Source: Pegoplata infirma (taxonomy: Eukaryota; Arthropoda; Insecta; Diptera; Anthomyiidae). From it: 64,000 bases of DNA. Location of the stretch: contig OY992536.1 in assembly GCA_963921195.1 (NCBI GenBank), forward strand, positions 103,504,778 to 103,568,777, in the 5' to 3' direction. The notes under the pieces were generated by a model. The model was not told the DNA's origin and ran no database searches. It saw only the letters and a list, made by a program, of their open reading frames with translations. Of this stretch, positions 55,176 through 64,000 are shown piece by piece. The position numbers were made by a program, and so were the translations under genes. Numbering within the stretch: position 1 is the stretch's first letter; each line of letters starts with the position of its first letter.

Positions 55176-55995
55176 TTTGAGGTTATATTGAATTTGGTTA
55201 TCCAACAAATCAGAAAGATGGTGCAGCTCCTTAGATCCCAGTGACCAGAAAGTGGCAGGCAATGGCAGATGAAGTGTTCGATAGTTTCCAACTCCTCTTC
55301 ATTCATGCAACTTCGGCAAAACTTATTCGACGGCACATTTAACCGCTCTGCGTGCTTCTCTATAAGACAGTGTCCGGTAATTATAGCAACAACCGTCGAA
55401 ACCTCTCCTCTTGGAAGCAATATGAGCTCACTTGTGCGCCTCTGATTTAGAGAAGTCCAAATCAGTCGGTTTGCTCACACGTTCATCAATCTGCCCATCT
55501 TTGATTAGTCGTAGGTTTTGCTTTCAAGTTTCTAGAGGCATACCAACACATTCCAATTCTGTTGGAATCTGTAAGGTAGTTTCCAGTCTCTCAACTCATC
55601 GGATATGCAATTGCCTGGAATGTCTCTGTGCCCTGGGACCCATGTAAGTCGTATGTCAAACAGCTTGGATATCTCATTTGTAGACGTGCGGCAGTTAAGG
55701 ACAGATCATGTTTTCAGAAACATTGAATCCAGGGACTTGACCGCGGCTGGACTGTCTAAATAGATGTTGATTTCGGTTGTAGACAAGACATTGCAACTCA
55801 ACCAGTCAGCCACTTACTTTTTTGTCAGCATCTCTGCCAGATCATTGCAGTGTTTACAATGATCTGGCAATCCTCGAGCCAGGCTCAAACCAAGCTCTTC
55901 CGAATAGATTCCAAAGCCCACTTGTTCGTGCAGCCTAGATTCATTCGTGTAAAAATGTATGGAGGCTTTACTACCCGGAATGTCCCACATCCAGG
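55176..55995 (-). pseudogene. Non-LTR retrotransposon RNase H and C-terminus
   Basis: Minus strand from the right: RLHEQVGFGIYSEELGLSLA (about 55,930-55,880), YLDSPAAVKSLDSMFLK (about 55,770-55,720; Pro replaces the expected Gln after the catalytic Asp-Ser), RLTWVPGHRDIPGN (about 55,650-55,610), then VVAIITGHCLIEKHAERLNV, FCRSCMNEEELETIEHFICH (about 55,400-55,270) and a truncated end. A short palindromic duplication around GATCATTGCAGTG (55,840-55,870) disrupts the first part. Closely related to the 27,527 and 31,376 copies; several frameshifts. Confidence 0.88.
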
Positions 55996-56385
55996 GCTGT
56001 CTTAAGGTATAGCCCTAGGTATATGCTAAGCACATACGAATTTGGCCCACTGGAAAGTACAAAGTCGCAAGACAACAAAAAAACATTCCCTTGGTACAAA
56101 TTAAATTCATGTTATTTCCTGTTTTAGGAAAAAGAAATATTTTGATTAGGGGTATTCTAGCTCGAGGTCAGTTTTATTATCTTATTACAACCATGATATT
56201 CACGTAGTCTTCTATACGAAAAATGTCTCAGAATCTGTTACTAATTCTTTACAAAAAATGTCTCAAAATCTGAGAATATTTATGCTAAAAATTTCTCAGT
56301 ATTTGGGATATTTTTGGCACCACTTTCGGTGCCATTCCTTCTTAAATCCATTTGTATAGATCTCAATACCATGTTCTTTTTTTAA
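55996..56385. other. Spacer between two retrotransposon remnants
   Basis: Two or three related AAAATGTCTCAGAATCTG blocks (56,218-56,300). No gene seen. Confidence 0.45.
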
Positions 56386-58500
56386 TTATTTCCATTGTTC
56401 CCTACGGGGTATGACGGTTTAAATATTTTCTTCCTACGTTATATAGGATCTCATATAATCAGTTATCGTAGCCAAATCCTTGCAACAGTGATTTGTAACC
56501 ATAAAGTTTTGAGCGTAGGCTACTGCTTTGTTGGAGTCTTACTTGAGTTCTTAGTGCATGTTGCTGAACATAGGATTTCAGTGGACATATGTCTTAGATC
56601 CTAGACAAGGATGCTGTACCAGTGAATCTGCGTGCTCCTGTGATGCTCATCATTGCGACTCGATTAAATCTCTCTATATATTTTGCATGTGTAATTTTAT
56701 CTACGGTAGACCACCACACCAGAGATCCATGTTAAAGTACAGGTCTTACTATGGCCATGTAAATCCAGTGTATTTAAATTGGTCTGAGTCCCCAGGTCTT
56801 CCCTATTATTTTTTGGCACGAGTACATGGCTGCATAAGCTTTCCGTACCCTTTCCACTAAATTGTATTCCCAAGTCAGCTTATTGTCAAATATAATTCCC
56901 AAAAATTTTGCCTTTACCGAAAGTGTCAAACATAATCCCCGCAATTTCGGAAGTTGAAATTGCGCAATTTTTCTATTTCTCGAGAAAAGAACAACAACAC
57001 TAACAAAACCACGTTGTCTGCATAAGCAAATACGCTTATCCCAGCGCGGTCAGATTTAAAAGTGATTCATTTAGCACTAGACTCCATAGTGTAGGTGATT
57101 TGAAACCTCCTTGTGGTGTTTCCCGAGTCACTAAGGCGATGACGATGACGATCACTACGGCGATGATGACCCTCCTAACTCTGCCTCAATTTTACGTTGA
57201 GTCAGAAATCTCATGATCCAATTTACCGTCAATGGGTCGCTGCCTGAGGTGTTCAATGTCCGTTCGATTGCATCAGATTTAACGTTATTGAATGCTCCTT
57301 CTATATCCAGAAAACAAGCAAGGGTGAATTCTCCATACTGCAGTGATTCTTCTATATGTGTGTTTCAATCGTGTAGACCTGATTCTACTGATTTTCCCTT
57401 CATATAAGCAATACTTATATAAGCAATACTTATATGAAGGGAAAGTCCGATGCTGATTCCCAGAAACTTCCATTTGCTACATGTTTTTCGTATATGGTCA
57501 TCTAAAATCCTCGCTAAAGTTTTCAATAAGAATGATGAAAGGCTAATTGATCAATAATGCTTTTCATCGCTATGTTAACCTTAACTTTTCTCCAGCTTGA
57601 TAGTACATAAATAATTTCAATACATGCAGTATACAATGTTCTCGAAATTGGACCTAAAATTTTTTTAGATTTCTGGAGCGTGATTGGGTAGACACCGTCA
57701 ACTCTCGGTGACTTATATGGTCCAAATGTGTCAATAGCCCATTCAACTTTTTCTAAAGTAATAAAATTGTCAAATGACTGTCTAACGGTTACTGCGTTTG
57801 GGTATAAAATTACGTTGTGGTTTATCTCACATCCTCGAAAATGAGTATCAAACAACAGTTCTAGAGTCTCACTTGCCGATGTTGTCCACAGTCCGTCTGT
57901 AGTTTTCAAATTACTTCTGCTTCGACATTAATTTTCTTAGTCTCGAAGTGTCTTTTATTGTCTCGATTTCACTCAGCGTGTCGATAAAAGATTGCCTCTT
58001 CGATTTTTCTAACCTGTTTCTTAAATTTCTTACGATTCTTTTTGTAGTCTTGCCATTTTTCGAAAGTGTCATTTTTCCGTGCGTCATTTAAGGCTTTTCT
58101 TGTGTTTTTTTTTTGAGAATTTTTAAATCATTATTCCACCATTTTTCCTGTTTCCTACCTTTATATGAACTTGTCGGGCATAAGACCGTAAAAGCTGTTT
58201 TTAAAGAGTTTTGCAAGTTTTCAGTCAGTTGTTCTATGTCTCTAAAACTTGTTACTGGCCTGCAGTCATAACTTTTGAGTAAGTCAAACAATGGTTGAAC
58301 GATTCCCAATTTATTCTTCGCGGATTCCTTAATGACTCCATAGGTCCTCCATCGTTTATCCTAATTTACAATTCCAGATATTTATGGTCCAAAAAAAAAA
58401 AATTCCCTAGATACTTTCCAGTAAGTTACTTCAATTTTTCCTAGTTGCGTTACTAAAGTGAGTTCCTGACCGTAGGCTCTAGTGTAGAATATAAAAAACA
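56386..58500 (-). pseudogene. Second non-LTR type: EN-RT linker and reverse transcriptase
   Basis: Read right to left: linker with LFDLLKSYDCRPVTSFRDIE, then LTENLQNSLKTAF and KGRKQEKWWNNDLKILKKKT (58,309-58,090); SRLRKLMSK-like end; KSPRVDGVYPITLQKSKKIL (about 57,700, RT motif 1); SSWRKVKV (about 57,590, motif 2); TPQGGFKSPTLWSLVLNESL (about 57,115); FAYADNVVLL (about 57,025, with Asn for the second Asp of YADD); KFLGIIFDNKLTWEYNLVER and VRKAYAAMYSC (about 56,920-56,820); and the RT connection, ending around GYDN...PSYPVGN (about 56,400). RNase H and the 3' end are absent. YADN would inactivate the polymerase even without the frameshifts. Distinct from the 27,527 family. Confidence 0.85.
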
Positions 58501-59718
58501 GTAGTTAACTAACATCTTAACAATTATTTTACGAATAAAATTAACATCCAGGCCCACTGTTGATTGATTGTTTTGGCGTTTATTTATAATAACCCTATAA
58601 TTTAACTAATAAGCCAACAAGCTACCAATTTTTGTTTTATTTCTTTAACGAAAGACTTTCGTTCTTAATATTAATATGCAAATTTTAAAATTATTTGAGA
58701 TACAAAAATGCTCTTAAATTATAACTGTAAATAAATTTTTGGTCTTAAACACGATCATGTCTGCTAAAATAACCTTGAAATTTTTTGTTAAACTGTTTTC
58801 TTTTTTCAGCTTTGATTGAATTAATTTTAAAATGACTTTTTATTAGTTTTTGTTACTAAATGATTTTTATTTGCGGGAATAAATTCCTTGTTGTGATTCA
58901 TTCCCAAACTAAGGAATTTCAAATATTTGAAATTCTTTTTGTTTCTCCCCAAATATAAAAAAAAAGGAGCCAAGAAAAGTTTTTTATTTTCGTTTCATCA
59001 AAAATATCAAATAGCTTGTCTTTATTTTTTAACAGGCGGCTTAAGTATTTCAAGTTGATGTTCTTTTGGGAGAAATCCATCAAAACATCAAATTGTTGTT
59101 AATATACAATAAAGACAGCTGCCTGTTTTAGTCAATTTTTTGTTTGGCCTAATCATCGCAATAACAACAATAACAATAACACCACCACCACCAACTAACT
59201 CACTTTCATCATCATCATCGTCATCTTAATGATTTGACAATGACCCTTTTTTTCTGTATAAGTATCAGGTTTTTAAGCTTTCAGTTTTATCACAAATATG
59301 TTGAGAACCGCTAGTTTTTGATTAAAAAAAAAAAATAATACGTAATTTGGTCACAAAACAGTAGCAGTTTTGGCCATCACACAAATATCACAAATAAAAA
59401 AGCCGCGCTCTAATAAAAGTATTTGTTATGATTTAGCAAAAATTTCTTTGTTGGCGGTATAATATCAAAGATTATTACAGAAATTAAAACAATACAAATT
59501 TTAAGGATCAAATTAAATACAAAAAAAAATTTAGTAAAAAATGTGGATTTCAAATTTCTAAATTTTTTCTTAAAGAAATGGTTAAACAATTTTCAAATGT
59601 TTTCAAAAGTATTAGAGATCCACTCACAAAATAAAATTTCTTTACAATACACCGATTTTAAGCCATTCGCTGAGAGGAAAACATATTGAAATCAAAAATG
59701 TTCAACTTTAATTTAAAT
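58501..59718. other. AT-rich spacer with trinucleotide runs
   Basis: ACCACCACCACC (59,181) and ATCATCATCATCG (59,208) simple repeats; otherwise no recognisable gene or element. Confidence 0.5.
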
Positions 59719-60597
59719 CCCAGCAAAAATAGATTGAGATTTGGGCTACACAGCATCTTTTTATTATAGCATACCGAAGCGCATCCAAAGAGTGCTTTTG
59801 AGGATGCAGTAAAAGTAAGGGGGAACATTTTGAATTTTTTGTTAAGATATTTTATATAAAACTTACAATATAAAATGATTTTTTGATGAAATTTAAAACT
59901 TACTTTTCTTTTTTATATTTTTAACACTTTTTGCGTGAAAAAGCATGAGTTTTGGACAAAGACACATGATTTGACTGCATCCTTATTGTGCAGTAATCGG
60001 CGCTGAAAAGAGTGCTTCAATCATAACATCTTTAACACATTTTGAATGATGATAAAAAGGCCAACAAAAAACAGCAAATGCTTATTTCTTATAAATTTCC
60101 AATTGTATTAAAGAAATTTAAATTTTTATTTCCAAAATTTTTTAAATGCTTTTCAGAAAATTCCATGTGTATTTGAAAAATTTCTATTTAGATTTCAAAA
60201 TTTTATAATTGCTATTAAGAAAATTTTATTTTAATTTAAAAAAATCCATGTATATTTAAGAAATTTCCAATTGTATTTCAAAAATAGTCAATTGTATTTC
60301 AGATTTTCCAATTGTATTTCAGAAATAGTCAAATGTATTCATTCATCTTTATTCTGCTTAAATCAGCTCTAAAAAGATACATGAATTCAATGCATCTTTA
60401 TAGCGCTTTAATCAGCGCTCTAAAGACATGTGATTTCAGTGCATCTTAAGAGCGCTTTTTCGGTGTATCCAACTAGCGCTCTAAAGTGTGACATCGCCTT
60501 GGAGAATCATGCATGAATTCAGCAGGTTTGGATGCGCTCCTTAACTCGAGTTTCCTTTCCAAAAACTGCTGCCAGTTCAGCAAAATTTCTGCTGCGA
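59719..60597. mobile_element. Probable CCCAGCAAAAAT-type element
   Basis: CCCAGCAAAAATAG at the left; the right end is less clear (AAAATTTCTGCTG). GCGCATCCAAA (59,781) is mirrored at 60,523, and GCGCTCTAAAG / AGAGCGCTTT motifs cluster near both ends. A minisatellite of about 30 bp (TTCCAATTGTATTTCAGAAA-like, 60,105-60,345) fills the middle. Confidence 0.5.
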
Positions 60598-60625
60598 TAT
60601 GCAACACATTTAAAAAAAAAAAAAA

Positions 60626-61432
60626 CAAGTAGAAAAGTTAAATTCGACTTGGCCGAATGCCCTTTTTAAGTTATAGTAAATTTTCTAAAGTGAAAAAATA
60701 ACATTTTTGATTAGAAATATTTTATTTTGTGTAAAAAAACTTTTTTTTAACTAATTTTTGAAAAAAAAAAAAAAATAATTTACTAAATTTTTTTTTTGAG
60801 TGTAAAATTTTCTTGAGTGTAAAATTTTTTTCGAGTGTATTTTTTTTTTCTTTCAGTGTAAAAATATTTATGACTGACAAAAATGCGTTGTAAAATATTT
60901 TTGTGACTTACCAATATTTTTAAAATATGTTTAACGGGTTTTCAACACGTGAATTTAAGGTGAGACGAATCTGAAATTTACGGTTTTGCTAATAACTTTT
61001 GAACCACTGGACCGATTTGGCGGAAATTCAATACGACCAAGCTTCAGCATCCTCAGAATTGCCTTTAGAAAGTTATTGTGTTTTTCATCTCGTAAATTCG
61101 TGAAAAACCCTTGCCTAAATTCACTCTTTTGCTCATAACTTTTGAACCACTTGACCGATTTCGCTGGATTGCAATACCAAGCTGACCATGTATATGCCCA
61201 ACATATGTGCCAAACTTCAGGAGCTTCTGTAAAGTCTTTCAAAAGTTAGCGTGTTTTCAACAGACAGACAGACAGACGGACAGACGGATGGACATCGCTA
61301 GATCTTCTTAAAATCGAACGAGGATCATGAATATATATACTTTATGGGGTCTTAGACCAATATTTGAGGTGTTACAAACGGAATGACAAACTTATATATA
61401 CCCTCTCTCACTAGAGTGGACAGGGTATAAAA
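60626..61432 (-). mobile_element. Helentron-like element, copy D
   Basis: On the minus strand it begins TATACCCTGTCCACTCTAGT, then TTTGTCATTCCGTTTGTAAC, a GTCY tract (61,260-61,293), two ACCGATTTSG blocks, and the ATTCGGCC-AAG-TCGAAT hairpin ending CTACTTGT at 60,626. A 95-codon minus frame (60,955-61,242, MKDFTEAPEVWHICWAYTWS) overlaps the repeat and resembles one in copy E; see findings. Confidence 0.8.
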
Positions 61433-62025
61433 AAATTTTAATACTGTTTACTAGGGATAAGATTTTCATGCACTAAAAAATCTAAAATATGCGCTTAAAG
61501 TATGCGCAAAAAAATTCAAAATATGCACTAAAAAATCTTAAAACATGCACTTAAAAAAAAATGTGTGCAATAAAAATCTTGTTTTCATAGGAAAAACTTC
61601 TGAAAAAGCTAAAAAAAGTAACAGCTGGTTTATATAGTACAATTAAAAACTTTATATAAGCAAGAGTTTTTGCAGTTAGCAATCCATTTAAGACAAAGTT
61701 TCCAATAATACATCTAATTATTATCTAACAAGTATTTTTGTTAAAAGTGCTGTGAAGGTAATTTATCATGCTTTGATTTAAGCTTACAGGCGCTCAGATT
61801 GAATAAATATAAATCGTGCTACGAGGGTCGAAATAGAAATTTAAATTATTGGAAGACATTTTTTTAGAAAATTTCTTAAAAATACTTTTAGGTCGATGTT
61901 ACCCAAGCGCAAACATTAGTTAACAAAAAGTAAAATACTTTGTATATAGTCATTTATCAAATAATTTTTCCAATGACCCAAACAAAAATCAAAATTTTTA
62001 CAATGCAGTTGAAGAAATCCGAATT
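61433..62025. other. Spacer and left part of an interrupted fold-back
   Basis: ATGCACTAAAAAATCT repeats at about 61,470-61,560. From about 61,940 (TTATCAAATAATTTTTCCAA) the sequence matches the fold-back at 49,866; it is broken by copy E and resumes at 62,924. Confidence 0.55.
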
Positions 62026-62923
62026 TTTATACCCTCCACTCTAGTGATAGAGGGTATATATAAGTTTGTCATTCCGTTTGTAACACCTCGAAATATTGGT
62101 CTAGGACCCCATAAAGTATATATATTCATGATCCTCGATCGATTTTAAGACGATCTAGCGATGTCCGTCCGTCCGTCCGTCCGTCCGTCCGTCCGTCCGT
62201 CCGTCTGTCCGTCTGTCCGTCTGTCTGTCTGTCTGTCTGTCTGTTGAAAACACGCTAACTTTTGAAAGACTTTACGGAGGCTCCTGAAGTTTGGCATATA
62301 TGTTGGGCATTTACCTGGTCAGGTTGGTATTGCAATCCAGCGAAATCGGTCCAGTGGTTCAAAAGTTATAAGCAAATGAGTGAATTTCGGCAAGGGTTTT
62401 TTTGGAATTTGCGAGATAAAACACACGGTAACTTTCGAACGGCAAATCTGAGGGTGCTGAAGTGTGGCATATATATTTGTCGTTCTTCAGGTCCGGTTCG
62501 TTTTAAATTTCAGCCAAATCGGTCCAGTGGTTCAAAAGTTATTAGCAAAACCGTAAATTTCAGATTCGCCTCACCTTAAAATCACGTGTTGAAAACCCGT
62601 TAAACATGTTTTAAAAACATTGGTAAGTCACAAAAATATTTTACATCGCATTTTTGTCACTCAAAAATATTTTTACACTAAAAGAAAAAAAAATACACTC
62701 AAAAAAAATTTTACGCTCAAAAAAAAATTTACACTCAAAAAAAAATTTGGTAAATTATTTTTTTTTTTTAAATTAGTTAAAATAAAAAGTTTTTTTACAT
62801 AAAATAAAATATTTCTAATCAAAAATGTTATTTTTTCACTCTAGAAAATTTACAATAACTTAAAAAGGGCATTGTGGAGGGTATTCATAGATTCGGCCAA
62901 GTCGAATTTAATTTTTCTACTTG
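62026..62923 (+). mobile_element. Helentron-like element, copy E (full length)
   Basis: Starts TTATACCCTCCACTCTAGTG, has the longest GTCY tract in the window (62,163-62,244), two AATCGGTCCAGTGGTTC blocks, TACACTCAAAAAAAA repeats, GGAGGGTATTCATAG, the ATTCGGCC-AAG-TCGAAT hairpin and the CTACTTG tip. It interrupts a T-run in the fold-back repeat without an evident target duplication, as expected for Helentron-type insertion. The 105-codon frame 62,262-62,579 lies inside it. Confidence 0.85.
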
Positions 62924-63718
62924 TTTGACCTAAAATTCTTTTGACCAGCAACTTTTTGTAAACAAAGGAAATGTTCAATTATTTTTATATCTCATTACTA
63001 TACACTTATGTAGGTGTACTAAAATAATAAAACAATTAAATCTTTTCTTTGTTTACCAAAAATTGGTGGTCAAAAATAAGAAATTTTGATAAAAAAAAAT
63101 TTTTTGAAAAAACTGACAGACGGCCAGACTGTCATAATTGGAGGTAGGGTTGCCATTTCCATTTTGAGAAAAAGAGGACGTCAGCATTAAAAAAGGAGGA
63201 CATTTGTCTCCAAAAAGAGGACATTTTTTCCCCCACTTAAAATTTTCAGTCCCACTAAAAAGATCTTTAGAACCACAATGTTGGCAATCGATACCGCACC
63301 CAATAAAGATATGAACATTTTTAAAAGCGATTATAAAAGTCGATGAAATTTCTCAGATTCTATTCCGTTCGGAAACGGAATTAAACCGATTCCAATAATT
63401 AACGTCAATTTCACTTTAATAACAACGCTCAACAAATCAAAGGTTTTTGGCATCGGTTTGAAGATTCATTGAAAATTTTTTAATGATTTGGACTCGCTGA
63501 TTCTATATCAGTAGTAGCATCTGTACAGAATCTGTAGAGTACAGATTCTGTACTCTTAACTTTTTCATCACGTCTAAAAATTTATTTATTCGCTGTTAAA
63601 AATGCGAAAAACGTGATTTTGCCTTTATTAAAGCCTGCACAGCAGCCATTGCGTGGAATAAAAATTTAGTATAAAGTGTTCGAGTTGAATTGAACTGTTG
63701 TCTCAAAAATAGGAAAAA
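62924..63718. other. Right part of fold-back, then spacer
   Basis: TTTGACCTAAAATTCTTTTG to about 63,080 (ATTGGTGGTCAAAA) completes the fold-back. At about 63,149, TAGGGTTGCCATTTCC followed by AAAAGAGGACG motifs looks like one end of a hAT-type element, but the opposite end was not found. No gene seen. Confidence 0.5.
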
Positions 63719-64000
63719 CAAGTAGAAAAGTTAAATTCGACTTGGCCGAATCTATGAATACCCTCCACAATGCCCTTTTTAAGTAATATTAAATTTTCTA
63801 ACGTGAAAAAATAACGTTTTTGGTTAGAAATATTTTATTTTGTGTAAAAAAATTTTTTTTTATTAATTTTTGGAAAAAAAAAAAATAATTTACTAATTTT
63901 TTTTGAGTGTAAATTTTTTTTGAGTGTTAAATTTTTTTTGAGTGTAAAATTTTTTTTGAGTGCATTTTTTTTTTTTTGTTTTAGTGTAAAAATATTTTTG
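63719..64000 (-). mobile_element. Helentron-like element, copy F (cut by window end)
   Basis: Begins CAAGTAGAAAAGTTAAATTC with the hairpin and CATAGATTCGG-complementary tip, then GGAGGGTATTCATAG in reverse and GAGTGTAAAATTTT repeats, matching copies D and E in order. The 5' half lies beyond 64,000. Confidence 0.8.

Noticed and set aside
63149..63260. hAT end TAGGGTTGCCATTTCC
   Set aside because: Only one end is seen; no inverted partner or 8-bp duplication could be found before the window end.

Overview
This window looks like repeat-rich, non-coding euchromatin of an insect, most likely a higher fly (Diptera, probably calyptrate). The DNA is very AT-rich and I recognise no host gene. Nearly everything identifiable is transposon-derived: RNase H-bearing non-LTR retrotransposon fragments of the I/LOA/R1/Jockey assemblage; GTCY-microsatellite elements with the layout of dipteran DINE-1/mini-me Helentrons; Tc1, pogo, PIF/Harbinger, piggyBac-like and many hAT elements; and numerous fold-back MITEs. 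Every recognisable transposon reading frame is broken. The fly assignment is an inference from this repeat repertoire, not from a host gene.

Layout. 1-0.7 kb: 3' end of a non-LTR element. 2.9-10.2 kb: a 7.3-kb hAT-bounded block (8-bp target duplication) holding a nested palindrome with two Helentron-like copies, a second hAT, a fold-back core and a head-to-tail dimer of a CCCAGCAAAA element. 11-12.4 kb: a 21-bp minisatellite and a palindrome-rich MITE. 12.4-15 kb: fold-back arms and two MITEs. 16.3-23.1 kb: a TA-flanked 6.8-kb element holding successive inverted-repeat shells, including a TTAA-flanked palindrome with a dead Tc1 inside. 25.6-26.9 kb: a CACTA-like MITE split by a hAT MITE. 27.5-33.9 kb and 40.7-46.8 kb: clusters of broken non-LTR copies in both orientations, some carrying pogo, Harbinger or other MITE insertions. 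35.1-36.8 kb: a nested palindrome with a 9-bp target duplication. 52.7-64 kb: Helentron-like copies, a different RT pseudogene and AT-rich spacer.

The most interesting signal is a repeat family seen as about four exact 561-bp tandem units (47,985-52,264, interrupted by a 2.1-kb hAT) and as a diverged mini-locus near 39.2-39.8 kb. Each unit has a tRNA-related pol III promoter (box A plus box B) and, about 150 bp downstream, what I read as a type I hammerhead self-cleaving ribozyme motif: CTGATGA, stem II, GAAA, a tiny stem III, GTC, and a matching stem I. Stem I shows two compensatory base-pair changes between the two loci. This arrangement recalls the schistosome Sm-alpha SINE-like satellites and metazoan retrozymes. 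It has one non-canonical C.A pair at the base of stem II, and T-runs sit between the promoter and the ribozyme.

Target-site duplications let many insertions be ordered in time, so the window also records a relative history of transposition. All calls rest on reading the sequence by eye. Superfamily names given with a matching TIR and target duplication are fairly secure; exact family names are not assigned.
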